Source: Methanosarcina sp. MSH10X1 (GTDB lineage Archaea > Halobacteriota > Methanosarcinia > Methanosarcinales > Methanosarcinaceae). Taken from it: a stretch of DNA of 64,000 nucleotides. A program made the translations under genes and the position numbers. The stretch lies in assembly GCF_004099695.1 (NCBI RefSeq), contig NZ_SCHL01000002.1, forward strand, positions 62,001-126,000, read 5' to 3'. This document shows positions 54,922 through 64,000 of this stretch, in pieces (position 1 is the stretch's first letter; every line of letters begins with the position of its first letter). The notes below the pieces were generated by a model. It made no database searches, was not told the DNA's origin, and saw only the letters and a program-made list of their open reading frames with translations.

Positions 54922-57282
54922 ATGCAGGCTGAAGAGAGGGGAGTGAATACTGATAGTTCTAAAACTCAGGTAAATGAACCTTCCTCTCATGATAAAAGTC
55001 ATAGCTCAGGAAGAGAAACGCCAGGGAATTCCCATGAATCTCATGGAGAAAGCGGGAATAAGCCTGCCGGAAATAAACCTGCTGGAAACACAATACATCA
55101 GGGACATCCCGAAGATCAAACTATGCTTACCGAAGAGAAATCGCTGGATCACGGTCAACACGAAGAAATGGAGCGAAGCCCTGAGCAGCACGAAGAGATG
55201 AAGCATGCAGAAACGGAACACGGACAACAAGGTGAAATGGAACACAAGGCTCATGAACCGCATGCAGGAATGAAACACGAAGGAGCGGAGCATGAGGGTC
55301 ATGGGGCTGCTGGCGGGAAAGGGCACGGCAACCATCATGCCCATATGCTTGAAGACTTTAGAAGGAGATTTCTCGTTTCTTTAGTGTTAACTTTCCCGGT
55401 TTTGCTGCTTTCGTCTACGATCCAGGATTTTTTTAACTTCGAGCTTCAGGTTCCGGGAGCGGATTACCTTAGCTTTTTGCTTTCCTCGGTCGTCTACTTC
55501 TACGGCGGGTACCCATTTCTCAGGGGGATAAAAGAAGAACTTTCTGATAAATCGCCCGGAATGATGACCCTTATAGCCATTGCAATCAGCGTGGCTTATT
55601 TTTACAGCTCGGCTGTGGTTTTCGGGCTGGATGGGGAGGTGTTTTTCTGGGAGCTTGTAACCCTTATTGATGTAATGCTGCTCGGGCACTGGCTTGAAAT
55701 GCGTTCGGTCATGGGAGCTTCAAGAGCCCTTGAAGAACTGGTAAAAATCATGCCTTCGGTTGCCCACCTGAAGAAAAATGGAGACTTTGTCGATGTAGAG
55801 GTTGACAAGCTAAAAATCGGGGATGAGGTTCTCATCAAACCCGGAGAAAAGGTGCCTGTGGACGGGACAGTTGTGGAGGGGGCAAGCAGTGTCAACGAGT
55901 CCATGCTTACAGGGGAGTCGAAACCTGTCACGAAAAAGCCCGGAAACGATGTTATCGGCGGTTCGATTAACGGGGAAGCCGCTTTTGTCGTCAGGGTAGA
56001 AAAAACAGGAAAGGACACCTATCTAAGCCAGGTTATTGAACTTGTCAGGACTGCCCAGGAAAGCAAATCAAAAACTCAAGATCTGGCAAACCGAGCTGCG
56101 CTATACCTGACAATTATAGCCCTTACTGTGGGAACTCTCACTTTTACTCTCTGGATTCTCTTTGGTCAGCAGCTTGTCTTTGCGCTGGAAAGGGCAGTGA
56201 CTGTAATGGTCATTACCTGCCCTCATGCCCTTGGGCTTGCAATACCTCTAGTAGTTGCAGTTTCAACGTCTATTGCCGCAAAATCCGGACTTCTCATTCG
56301 GGACAGGCAGGCGTTTGAAAAAGCACGCAATCTTCAGGCTATTATTTTTGACAAAACCGGTACACTTACCGAAGGAAGGTTTGGGATCACGGATGTGGTT
56401 TCGTTTTCTGGCGAGAAAAACGGAGAAGATAATGAAAGAATCTTAAGCCTTGCCGCCTCGCTGGAAGCCAGTTCGGAACATCCAATTGCGACAGGCATTG
56501 TGGAAAGTTCACGGGAAAAAGGGCTGCAAACCCAATCCGTAGAAGAATTCAGTTCTATTCCGGGAAAAGGGGTACAGGGTATGGTTGAAGGAAAAAAGTT
56601 CCTTGTTGTAAGCCCTGGCTATCTTGAAGAAAAAGGGCTTACCCTGAAAGACGAGGAAATTGAAGAAATCAAGGCACAGGGAAAGACCGTTGTGTTTCTG
56701 CTTGAGGAGGACAGGATACTCGGAGCCCTTGCACTTGCTGATATTGTCAGGAAGGAATCGAGGGAAGCTATCTCGAAACTTAAAAGCATGGGAATTAAAT
56801 GCCTCATGCTTACGGGGGATAACCGATATGTTGCAGCCTGGGTCTCCCGGGAACTGGGGCTTGATGATTATTTCGCAGAAGTCCTTCCTCATGAGAAAGC
56901 TGAAAAGGTCAAAGAAGTTCAGGCTCAGTACATTACAGGCATGGTCGGGGATGGAGTTAATGACGCACCTGCCCTGGCTCAGGCTGATGTCGGAATAGCC
57001 ATAGGGGCTGGTACGGATGTCGCAATCGAAACCGCTGATATAGTCCTGGTAAAAAACGATCCGAGAGATGTAGTTTATATTATCGGGCTTTCCAGGAAAA
57101 CTTACTCCAAGATGTATCAGAATCTTCTCTGGGCAACAGGGTATAATCTTTTTGCAATTCCCCTTGCAGCAGGGGTGCTTTATGGATACGGAATCCTGCT
57201 GAGCCCTGCTATAGGTGCCGTTCTTATGAGCCTGAGTACCGTCATAGTAGCAGTAAATGCGAGAACTTTAAAGATGGGGTGA
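54922..57282 (+). CDS. copB: Copper-type P1B ATPase (CopB, CPH class)
   Basis: 786 residues. The first 150 form a His/Glu/Met-rich metal-binding tail (HGQHEEMERSPEQHEEMKHA, HGNHHAHMLEDF) in place of a CxxC heavy-metal domain. Transport motif CPH at 433-435 (TCPHALGLAIP), phosphorylation Asp477 (FDKTGTLTEG), LTGESKPVTKK, HP near residue 526 (SSEHPIATG) and MVGDGVNDAPALAQADVGIA. CPH with His-rich tail is P1B-3, usually Cu(II) or Cu(I)/Ag. Four residues after its stop begins a small gene. Confidence 0.9.
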   Translation: MQAEERGVNTDSSKTQVNEPSSHDKSHSSGRETPGNSHESHGESGNKPAGNKPAGNTIHQGHPEDQTMLTEEKSLDHGQHEEMERSPEQHEEMKHAETEHGQQGEMEHKAHEPHAGMKHEGAEHEGHGAAGGKGHGNHHAHMLEDFRRRFLVSLVLTFPVLLLSSTIQDFFNFELQVPGADYLSFLLSSVVYFYGGYPFLRGIKEELSDKSPGMMTLIAIAISVAYFYSSAVVFGLDGEVFFWELVTLIDVMLLGHWLEMRSVMGASRALEELVKIMPSVAHLKKNGDFVDVEVDKLKIGDEVLIKPGEKVPVDGTVVEGASSVNESMLTGESKPVTKKPGNDVIGGSINGEAAFVVRVEKTGKDTYLSQVIELVRTAQESKSKTQDLANRAALYLTIIALTVGTLTFTLWILFGQQLVFALERAVTVMVITCPHALGLAIPLVVAVSTSIAAKSGLLIRDRQAFEKARNLQAIIFDKTGTLTEGRFGITDVVSFSGEKNGEDNERILSLAASLEASSEHPIATGIVESSREKGLQTQSVEEFSSIPGKGVQGMVEGKKFLVVSPGYLEEKGLTLKDEEIEEIKAQGKTVVFLLEEDRILGALALADIVRKESREAISKLKSMGIKCLMLTGDNRYVAAWVSRELGLDDYFAEVLPHEKAEKVKEVQAQYITGMVGDGVNDAPALAQADVGIAIGAGTDVAIETADIVLVKNDPRDVVYIIGLSRKTYSKMYQNLLWATGYNLFAIPLAAGVLYGYGILLSPAIGAVLMSLSTVIVAVNARTLKMG

Positions 57283-57286
57283 TTTA

Positions 57287-57391
57287 GTGTTTGGAATATT
57301 CCGCAGTATAAAAAAGATAATCGCTTTAGCCGCACTAGCTTCGGCAGTAGTCGGATTTATCTCAAGACTTATGGGAAAGAAAAAGAAGTAA
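57287..57391 (+). CDS. 34-residue membrane peptide after copB
   Basis: GTG start with GGGGTGA 5-10 bases upstream, overlapping nothing; stop TAA. Product: basic N-terminus (FGIFRSIKK), one hydrophobic helix (IIALAALASAVVGFIS) and basic tail (RLMGKKKK). Four bases separate it from copB, so it is probably translated with it. Confidence 0.6.
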   Translation: MFGIFRSIKKIIALAALASAVVGFISRLMGKKKK

Positions 57392-57552
57392 TAAATTTAA
57401 GGTTCGGATAGAAAGTTATAGCTCGGGAAATTCACGAAAAGCTGCTGGAAAGGAATTAGCCTCAAGTAAGCTACTAAAAGCAGGTATATTTCACTTTCCA
57501 GCTTCTATACAACCTTCGTGTAAGCGCCGGTTCAAACTTTTCTCTTTTTTAT

Positions 57553-57999
57553 TCAATTTACGGTCTCATTCTCTACAGTTGCAGAACCGATTTTGATCTC
57601 GCTTTTATGCAGGTTGATTCCGCCTTTATCCTCAATCACAGTTTCCAGTTCATATGTGGAATTTTCCTTTCTTGGGAATTCGAGCACAATAGGATTTTCA
57701 GACGAGACATTCCCGTAAAATTTTTTATCAGCAGTTTCGAGGATATTTCCATCTTCCCTGAACTCATAACTCATGTAGCAATCAAATCTGGAGTCCGGGC
57801 TTCTTGGAGCGCAGGTAAACACAAACCTGTCTTCGTAGCTGTGGGATTCGCTTACGAATGCGTCAAGAGATCCTTTCCCAATGATGTCTTCTCGATTCAC
57901 TGCTCCGTTTTCTCCCGGAGGCCGATCAATCAATTGTGCAACTACTAACGCAGTCACGACCAGGAGAATAATCATCAATAATTTGGTTGTATTGCTCAT
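57553..57999 (-). CDS. Surface protein with N-terminal anchor
   Basis: 148 residues. Signal-anchor helix at residues 7-23 (LLMIILLVVTALVVAQLI), then a soluble beta-rich domain with CAPRSPDSRFDCYMSYEF, suggesting a disulfide outside. No lipobox or C-terminal sorting motif. Unrecognised family; ribosome site GAGGTTT before ATG. Confidence 0.7.
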   Translation of the reverse strand: MSNTTKLLMIILLVVTALVVAQLIDRPPGENGAVNREDIIGKGSLDAFVSESHSYEDRFVFTCAPRSPDSRFDCYMSYEFREDGNILETADKKFYGNVSSENPIVLEFPRKENSTYELETVIEDKGGINLHKSEIKIGSATVENETVN

Positions 58000-58186
58000 A
58001 ATAAACCTCGGTCTGAGATCCCGTTTTTTATCTGCCGGGATTTTCCGGTTCGATCTTTCGTCTAATTATAATTGTCTTTGAAAATGTAATTTATTTAGTT
58101 TAAAATATGCGATTTAAATGTATAACTTAAATTTTCTCTTGAGTCTTTATCTAAGATGATGAAAATTCCTGAACCAGGTTAGCAGG

Positions 58187-59527
58187 TCAGTATTTTAAAT
58201 TTTCTTCAAAATGCCTGAGCCGGAAATCGAGCAAAAAAACGGTGTAGATCACCAGGCCCGCAATTAAAAAAGAAAATCCTGCAAGCGTTTCGTATAAAAG
58301 GCCTCCAAGGATTAGCCCGGTAATGGCGGCAAGGCCTCCGAAACTGCTGGCAAACCCCTGTATCGTGCCCTGGCATTTTCTTCCTGCAACTTTCGATAAA
58401 AGGGAAAGAAAGGAAGGCCACATAAGCCCGTCTCCAAGTGCGAAAAATCCTGCTGCAAGGTAAGTCAGGAAAAAATTTCCAGGAATGAGAAGTAAAAAAT
58501 TCGTACCGAGCATAAGGCTTCCAAATATCATAAGGACTGCATCCGAATATTTTCTTGAAGCCCTGGGAAGTACAGTACTCTGTACGATTATCAGAAGCCC
58601 GCTAAGTACAGTGAAATAAACGCCCATATCCGCAATGCTCCAGTTAAGAGTTAAAACCGCGTGCAGGGGAAAAGCTGTGTAGAATATACTATAACCAAGA
58701 TCGATTAGGAAATACAGGCCCAGCATATAAGGAATATCCGGAAGTCTAAGAACTTCCCTGAAATGCGGTTTCCTTGTTTCGTGGGGGGTTTTGCATTCTC
58801 TAATCTCATAACCGAAAACTTTTCGTACATTGTCTATTCCTTCAAACCTCTCAAATGCACACTCTTTACTTTCGGGAAGATAAAATACGATTAGCAATGT
58901 TCCAATAACCGAGATTGCTATTGCTCCCAGGACAGGGGCTATGTCTCCATATTCTGTCACACTCAATATTCCTGCAAGGGCAGGACCAACTATAAATCCA
59001 AGGTTTTCGGAAATCGACATTTTCCCGAAATTCCGACTTCTATTGCCCTCTGAGGTAATATCGGCCAGATAGGCATTGGCTACCGATACATTTCCCCCGG
59101 TCAACCCGTCAAGCGCTCTGGCAAAAAAGAGTACTGCAAGGGGCAGGGTAATAGTAAAAGCTCCCAGAACTCTGGAATCGACCTTAAAGAGACTTATAAC
59201 GGGAAGAAAAAGAACTCCAAGAAAAATAATCCACGAGAGCAGCGTGCCTAGCTGGCTTAAAAACAGAAGTTTTTTACGACCATAAGTGTCAGACCACCTG
59301 CCGAGAATAGGGGCGCCTATTAGCTGGAAAGCCGGATATATAGCACTTGCAAGGCCGTAAATGAAAGCATTTCCTCCCAACCTGTTAACAAGAAATACCA
59401 GAAACGGGAGCACAATACTGAACCCGAGCGTTCCTATGAAATTGACAGCAAGGATTGGAAGGAGGGAACTGTTTTCTCCGGTATGAGGTTCTGGTTTGTT
59501 TTTCCGGTTTCTTTTTTCTTTTTCCAT
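58187..59527 (-). CDS. Major facilitator superfamily transporter
   Basis: 446 residues from the ATG at 59527 (MEKEKRNRKNKPEPHTGENS), with AGGGAAG before it; the frame stays open to 59677 across the next gene, which argues against a longer protein. Twelve helices; MFS motif A between helices 2 and 3 is GAPILGRWSDTYGRKKLLF, and ARALDGLTGGNVSVANAYLA is motif C-like. TetA/multidrug-type exporter; substrate unknown. Confidence 0.9.
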   Translation of the reverse strand: MEKEKRNRKNKPEPHTGENSSLLPILAVNFIGTLGFSIVLPFLVFLVNRLGGNAFIYGLASAIYPAFQLIGAPILGRWSDTYGRKKLLFLSQLGTLLSWIIFLGVLFLPVISLFKVDSRVLGAFTITLPLAVLFFARALDGLTGGNVSVANAYLADITSEGNRSRNFGKMSISENLGFIVGPALAGILSVTEYGDIAPVLGAIAISVIGTLLIVFYLPESKECAFERFEGIDNVRKVFGYEIRECKTPHETRKPHFREVLRLPDIPYMLGLYFLIDLGYSIFYTAFPLHAVLTLNWSIADMGVYFTVLSGLLIIVQSTVLPRASRKYSDAVLMIFGSLMLGTNFLLLIPGNFFLTYLAAGFFALGDGLMWPSFLSLLSKVAGRKCQGTIQGFASSFGGLAAITGLILGGLLYETLAGFSFLIAGLVIYTVFLLDFRLRHFEENLKY

Positions 59528-59633
59528 GTCTTCCCTGGGGTTTGTTCCCGAAAACCTTTCCAGACTTTCAGGTTCCCTTCTTCCATAACCGGTATACTCA
59601 GCTTCCAAATAATGGCTACTTTTTAAGGATAAC

Positions 59634-59900
59634 TCACTCTTTAATTTTAAGAATATCAGCCCAGGCGCGTTTCCCACACTTAGGGCACTTCACGTACTTT
59701 TTGTTCCCACCATTAGGGCTGAGGAAATCTTCAAACGTTGAAACCTCAAACACTTCACCGCATCCGGGACAGAGATAGGCAAAGTTTTTTGTGTGCCATA
59801 CTACAAGCAGGGAGACGCCTCCGACTATTATAATGAGCCAGAGATACCAGTAATCAGGAAGCAGGAAAACCGATGATATTACAATTATTGCCATGAACAC
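59634..59900 (-). CDS. Two-helix membrane protein with zinc ribbon
   Basis: 88 residues as listed: helices MFMAIIVISSVFLLPDYWYL and LWLIIIVGGVSLLVVWHT, then a zinc ribbon with Cys pairs in YLCPGCGEVF and VKCPKCGKRA. The listed start is GTG at 59900, but the same frame continues upstream in hydrophobic, coding-like sense (SDWYGTVLVLLVFM) with no ATG, GTG or TTG before an in-frame TAG. True N-terminus uncertain. Function unknown. Confidence 0.7.
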   Translation of the reverse strand: MFMAIIVISSVFLLPDYWYLWLIIIVGGVSLLVVWHTKNFAYLCPGCGEVFEVSTFEDFLSPNGGNKKYVKCPKCGKRAWADILKIKE

Positions 59901-60259
59901 TAAAAGTACCAGAACTGTTCCGTACCAATCGCTCTGTGAGATTCCTCTATACCTGTTTCTGCTCGTAACTGACCCCCCGGTCCTGTTTCTTCCCCTAACA
60001 TTCTATATTAGAAAATGGAATTTGGGATATTTAATGGTATTTTCGCCCTTTCTCTTCGGGCTAAGTCATCGGAAAACTCTGTAAAACCCAGGATGCTTAA
60101 AAACTTACTATGAGAAGGTAAAAATCAGAAATAGTAAAAAGTTGATTGTGCCCGAAACTTGCAGGTTTGATCCGGAACTAGTCCTGACAGCCTTTTAGTC
60201 AAAATTATCCGCATAACAAAAAAGTAAAGAAACTCCAATGGAGCCCATATTTTGTTCAC
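59901..60259. other. Spacer between minus-strand small genes
   Basis: Contains the possible N-terminal extension of the zinc-ribbon gene (first 60 bases) and AT-rich sequence. No other gene or repeat recognised. Confidence 0.35.
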
Positions 60260-60583
60260 TTATTTTGTCTTTACTAATAGTCCCTGAATTTTATCGCCAG
60301 AGTACCAGACCTGTACTTCCAGGCGTTCCGGACATTTGCAAAAGGCATTCTGCACAGAGATCTGGGTACCAAGGTCCGGGTCGTCGAGATGCCTCCACTC
60401 ATCATTGACAAAAAGCCATAAACTTCTTGCGCTGCCTGCGGGATAGGGTATCAGTTCAAGCCAGTACCGAATCGCGATGCCAGTTTCTGCAGTTGCCGCT
60501 TGTGTATCCGCTCCCTTTTCATTTTCCGGGACATTCGGCAGGTCTTCAGGTGAAGTCCCAGATTCTGACGAGTTATTTGTCAT
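60260..60583 (-). CDS. Uncharacterised 107-residue protein
   Basis: N-terminal 35 residues are acidic and low complexity (MTNNSSESGTSPEDLPNVPE). The rest is an aromatic, beta-rich domain (RYWLELIPYPAGSARSLWLF, WRHLDDPDLGTQISVQNAFC, LEVQVWYSGDKIQGLLVKTK). The pattern suggests a small ligand-binding or lipocalin-like sheet; I do not recognise a family. ATG preceded by AGAGGTAAAC. Confidence 0.65.
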   Translation of the reverse strand: MTNNSSESGTSPEDLPNVPENEKGADTQAATAETGIAIRYWLELIPYPAGSARSLWLFVNDEWRHLDDPDLGTQISVQNAFCKCPERLEVQVWYSGDKIQGLLVKTK

Positions 60584-60823
60584 CTGTTTACCTCTTTTAG
60601 TTAAGTGCTATGACGTATAATCTTGCCTGATCTTTCAACTAATACACATATAATTATATATTAGTCTACGAAAATATGTTTAGGAACTAAAATCCCGTAA
60701 GGTGTATCCTCCCGACTTTACACCCCCCATCTTCCGTAACCTTGATAGTCGTATTTTCCGGTTTTAAGGTAAAAATAAAAGTTTTAACCTGAGAACCTCA
60801 GGTTATGAGCCTGGAATCCAATT

Positions 60824-62302
60824 TCAGGTCCTGCAAACTTCGTTCTTCCTGAGCCAGTCAATATCAGACTGGTAAAGGAGCCTGAGGTCTTTAAGTCCCA
60901 GTTTCAGCATAGCAAGTCGGCTTACCCCAAGTCCCCAGGCAAGAACAGGCTCTTTAATCCCCAGAGGTTCAGTAACTTCTTTCCTGAAAACGCCTGCGCC
61001 TCCAAGTTCAACCCATCCCAGGCCGTCCACATAAACCTCGGGTTCCACGCTCGGTTCAGTGTAGGGGAAATATCCCGGGCGGAAGCGAATTTCTTCGAAT
61101 CCCAGCCTGTGGTAGAATTCTGCCAGTAAACCGAGCAGGTCCGCAAAAGACATATCCTTATCCATTACGACACCCTCAAGTTGTTCGAATTCCGGGGTAT
61201 GCGTAGGGTCGATCGTTTCCCTGCGGTAAGCTCGGTCAATGCAGAAAGCTTTTACAGGCGGTTCGGGATTGTCTGCGAGATACTTGATAGTGACGGCTGT
61301 TGTATGGGTTCTCAGCACATTGCGTCCTGCAAGTTCCTTATCCCAGACTCCTCCCCAGCCGCAGGAGTCGATCTCTCCTCCTCGCTCGTGCATTGCGGCA
61401 ACCTTTTCAAAGTATTCAGAAGGGAGCTGGCAGGCAGTGTTCAGGTGGAAGGTATCCTGCATATCCCTTGCGGGGTGGTCCTGCGGCTGGAAAAGGGCGT
61501 CGAAATTCCAGAAAGAACTCTGGATTATTCCGCCTTTTATCTCGGTAAAGCCCATTTCCAGGAAGATCTGGCGCATCTGCTCTATAAGGCGCCTGTAAGG
61601 ATGAAGCTTGGCACCGTAAAGGGCTTTCGGAGTAATGTCAAGACGGTAAGGCCTGAACTTTTTCCCTTTCCAGGCTCCACTCTTCAGTAAATCGGGTGTG
61701 AGCTGGGCAATTTCCTCCTCAAGCACGAGTCCCCGGGCTGCAAGTGCGTTCCCTGAATCAGTTATGGAAACCGTTCTGAATTTTTCTTCATGCTTTATAA
61801 TGAGCTTGCGTTTGAGCAGATCTTTTATTGTTCCTTCGTCGGATGCAAGCTCTTCCAGAGTCTTTACTTTGCCTGTGAAAGCCGCAAGCGTCTCCTCATC
61901 TTTCTCTGCATTTACTTTTCCGGACGGCACCATCACCCCGTTTTCAACCTTTGCCCATCCTTTTTTTACGAGCCAGCCCGTAGCAATTCCAACCATTTGC
62001 GGAGAGAAACGGCTCCTCAGCTCTTCAAGTGAGGTCGGAGCTTTGAGGGAGTCAAGAATCTGGCGCTCAGGAAGCCCGTTTTTTGTGTACTCTTCCCCTT
62101 CTTTTGTAAGAGAATAGCGTTCCAGTACCTTTTCGGAAACTGAAACCAGACCTTTTTCCGCAAGCATGAAAGCTGCCTGCATTGCCGCGTCTACCTGCAA
62201 CCCTGATTTCTCCTCCAGTTTTTCGGGAGTTGCAGACCCCAGCGCCTCAAGGGCAAGCAGGACTTTTTTCTCGTTAATTGTGAGGTTTTCCTGAATACTC
62301 AT
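60824..62302 (-). CDS. pheS: Phenylalanyl-tRNA synthetase alpha subunit
   Basis: 492-residue archaeal-type subunit with long N-terminal winged-helix extension (about residues 1-190: [20 protein letters not shown]). Class II motif 1 near [20 protein letters not shown], motif 2 [20 protein letters not shown], motif 3 [15 protein letters not shown]. Aminoacylates tRNA-Phe together with PheT, not in this window. Followed by 75 bases and trpS upstream on the same strand. Confidence 0.96.
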   Translation of the reverse strand: MSIQENLTINEKKVLLALEALGSATPEKLEEKSGLQVDAAMQAAFMLAEKGLVSVSEKVLERYSLTKEGEEYTKNGLPERQILDSLKAPTSLEELRSRFSPQMVGIATGWLVKKGWAKVENGVMVPSGKVNAEKDEETLAAFTGKVKTLEELASDEGTIKDLLKRKLIIKHEEKFRTVSITDSGNALAARGLVLEEEIAQLTPDLLKSGAWKGKKFRPYRLDITPKALYGAKLHPYRRLIEQMRQIFLEMGFTEIKGGIIQSSFWNFDALFQPQDHPARDMQDTFHLNTACQLPSEYFEKVAAMHERGGEIDSCGWGGVWDKELAGRNVLRTHTTAVTIKYLADNPEPPVKAFCIDRAYRRETIDPTHTPEFEQLEGVVMDKDMSFADLLGLLAEFYHRLGFEEIRFRPGYFPYTEPSVEPEVYVDGLGWVELGGAGVFRKEVTEPLGIKEPVLAWGLGVSRLAMLKLGLKDLRLLYQSDIDWLRKNEVCRT

Positions 62303-62382
62303 ATTATAGTCACATCCTGGAATTTTTGAAAATCCTAAAAACGGTATTTTATGATTACTTTATGGTAATTTAATCTGTAAGT

Positions 62383-63858
62383 TTATTTTTTGGAGATTAT
62401 CTTATATTCATCGAGCTGTTCCCTTGCAAGCTCTCTTTTTTCCTGATGGTCTTTCAGGAATTCGGACATTTTTTCGGCTGCAAGTTGCTTGCATGAGCCG
62501 CACATCCTGGACCCTGAGATACATTCCTGCCTGATTTCCAGTAATTCCTCATCATCTCCAAGCAGGTGGAAAAGCATTACCTCAAAGACTGAGCATTCTT
62601 CAGGTTTTCCACCCAGTTTTTTCTGCTCTTCGAGTGTTACACAGCCTCCAGTTTTTGCCCTCTTTACCTTCTTTGCCCCTTCCTTCGGGTCGTCAGTGAG
62701 AGCAATATAGCTGTCAGGAACACTGCTCGACATTTTTCCCCCCTGCAGTCCGCTCATAAAGCGGTGATAGGTGGAGGCAGGAGGAATGAAAGCATAACCT
62801 CCGAACTCGGCTGCAACTTCTGCAACGATTTGCTCCAGCATCTTTCTGGTAAGTTTCCAGATTTTTCTGAAAACAAAATATTTTTCGTACTCAACGAATT
62901 CGGGCGGCTTGGCTTCTTTCATAAACCTGGAAGCATCTTCAATTTCGGCCAGGTACTGTTCTTTCCTATCAGTTTTTCTGACCTCCGAACCAAGCCTTGT
63001 CAGGAACGGATAATCAGGAGTCTGGAGCACATCAATATGCTCTTCGTAGAGTTTTACCTTCCCAGGAATGCGTTTTTTGAGTTCCCGTAAAGCTTCCTTC
63101 GGAGCCCCTTTTCCTCTGATGCTGAGATATTTCCATCCGTTTGCGTTTTCCCTTTCCTCGATCCTGAACATATTCATTTTGCCTGCGAGTCCCCTTGTAA
63201 GGCGAAGGTGAGGATCCTGGTCCGGACCTACAGGAACTACAACGGGTTTTTGTCCTCCGAATTCTTCCAGCTCAGGCTGGAGAATATCTGCAGCCTGGGT
63301 TGCCACACTTATCATGTGAGAGAGGTTTGTTTCTCCTGAAAAACCATATATCGCGCTCAGTTCCGAGAAATTAACCTTGACCCCGAGTTCAAATGCCAGA
63401 TCTTTTACGCTTTCACAGCCTGACTGGAAGTAAATAAGACCATCGGGCTTGAAACCGAGAGCAATAAGACTTAATATATATTCTTCTGTCCCGATCTCCC
63501 TGCATTTTTGCCAGGAAAAGCCGCGTACTGAGAAAGCTTCCCTGTCTGCGATCCCGACAAAAGCCGACGCTCCCATTTGCTGGTGCCAGATTATCTGGTC
63601 CATAACCATCTTGTGCCCGAGGTGAACTTTTCCCGAAGGCATAAAACCGTCCATAACAGAAAAAGGAGCACCTGTGCGCATAGCCTCTGCAATCTGTTCA
63701 TAATCACGGTGCCCGAAGATGACCCTTCTCCGCATGTACGTGCTTGGGGAAGGAACTTCCGGAAGAATCTCATCAAAAGGAGAAATCCCGAATTCTTCGA
63801 ATAATTTGGAATAGTCAGTAATGTCGCTTGAACTCCATGGGTCAAGTTTATTAGTCAT
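62383..63858 (-). CDS. trpS: Tryptophanyl-tRNA synthetase, archaeal type
   Basis: About 491 residues from ATG 63858 ([20 protein letters not shown]), with GAGGGATTTA ribosome site; ATG at 63870 and 63927 are alternatives. Class I motifs: HIGH as HLGH ([13 protein letters not shown]) and KMSKS as [11 protein letters not shown]. The C-terminal [19 protein letters not shown] holds four Cys as in archaeal/eukaryotic TrpRS. Same strand as pheS; the two synthetases are probably one transcription unit. Confidence 0.95.
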   Translation of the reverse strand: MTNKLDPWSSSDITDYSKLFEEFGISPFDEILPEVPSPSTYMRRRVIFGHRDYEQIAEAMRTGAPFSVMDGFMPSGKVHLGHKMVMDQIIWHQQMGASAFVGIADREAFSVRGFSWQKCREIGTEEYILSLIALGFKPDGLIYFQSGCESVKDLAFELGVKVNFSELSAIYGFSGETNLSHMISVATQAADILQPELEEFGGQKPVVVPVGPDQDPHLRLTRGLAGKMNMFRIEERENANGWKYLSIRGKGAPKEALRELKKRIPGKVKLYEEHIDVLQTPDYPFLTRLGSEVRKTDRKEQYLAEIEDASRFMKEAKPPEFVEYEKYFVFRKIWKLTRKMLEQIVAEVAAEFGGYAFIPPASTYHRFMSGLQGGKMSSSVPDSYIALTDDPKEGAKKVKRAKTGGCVTLEEQKKLGGKPEECSVFEVMLFHLLGDDEELLEIRQECISGSRMCGSCKQLAAEKMSEFLKDHQEKRELAREQLDEYKIISKK

Positions 63859-63927
63859 TAAATCCCTCATTGCTGTCGTTTCCTGAAGAAACACCTTCGG
63901 AAGGCAGCCTTTTCTTGCTGGAAACAA

Positions 63928-64000
63928 CTAAAGATATGAACGCAGTTCCAGCTAAATCTCTCTTTTAAAATACCTGCTTATATGTAAATGTTTATCTTCG
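63928..64000 (-). promoter_or_regulatory. Upstream region of trpS
   Basis: On the minus strand TATA-like AATACCTGC... region gives TTTACATATAAGC near 63977-63990; the window ends here. Probably the trpS promoter, low confidence. Confidence 0.35.

Overview
The window is a chromosomal segment of a Methanosarcina (Euryarchaeota, methylotrophic methanogen). The evidence is a complete pyrrolysine system (tRNA-Pyl with a CTA anticodon, pylS, pylB, pylC, pylD), a monomethylamine methyltransferase gene with an in-frame amber codon at residue 202, the partner genes mtmC, mtbA and ramA, coenzyme F420 and methanopterin genes (cofE, mptD), archaeal lipid and archaeosortase genes, archaeal-type SecD/SecF, AT-rich TATA promoters, and many TTG/GTG starts. 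PylS has 409 codons; compared with sequences I remember it looks nearer to M. barkeri than to M. mazei. I cannot name the species.

Layout. 0-3 kb: artA-pssD-pssA (archaeosortase and archaetidylserine lipid genes), then mptD. 3-7.5 kb: hisC/argD operon, a bactofilin-like protein, a PUA protein. 7.8-11.6 kb: three tandem paralogues with a ribbon-helix-helix N-terminus and unknown C-terminus. 11.6-13.8 kb: a GATase-like protein, DUF1890 and two DUF1894 proteins. 14-27 kb: housekeeping genes (purM, lysC, apgM, hsp20, a CDF transporter, cofE, a cupin, a dCMP deaminase-like protein, secF-secD and an RFC small-subunit paralogue). 27.6-42.4 kb: the methylamine/pyrrolysine island: a monomethylamine permease (mtmP) with three tiny membrane proteins, mtmC-mtmB, mtbA, a SAM methyltransferase, ramA, then pylT-pylS-pylB-pylC-pylD. 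The pyl block is bracketed by two inverted copies of a roughly 165-220 bp repeat. 42.7-45.2 kb: a TetR regulator and two DUF1638 proteins. 45.2-50.5 kb: a prenyltransferase-like protein, ferritin, a universal-stress-protein cluster with one broken copy, and tfuA-ycaO. 50.8-57.4 kb: cation P-type ATPase, CopB-type ATPase and small membrane peptides. 57.5-64 kb: a secreted protein, an MFS transporter, a membrane zinc ribbon, pheS and trpS.

How they work together. MtmP would import monomethylamine; MtmB (using pyrrolysine) would move its methyl group to the corrinoid on MtmC; MtbA would pass it to coenzyme M; RamA would reactivate oxidised corrinoid; PylBCD would make pyrrolysine and PylS would charge it to PylT. 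YcaO/TfuA would add the thioglycine to methyl-CoM reductase, the next enzyme. By reading every stop codon, only two listed intact protein genes (pylB and the first DUF1638 gene) end in TAG, which fits amber avoidance in a pyrrolysine-decoding genome.

The points most worth a second look are the inverted repeats around the pyl cassette, the amber stop of pylB itself, the mtmP micro-proteins, the twin DUF1638 genes beside the pyl operon, and the tandem RHH paralogues. No insertion sequence, CRISPR array or rRNA was seen, and the only tRNA recognised is tRNA-Pyl. All functions are from sequence reading; no database search was run.
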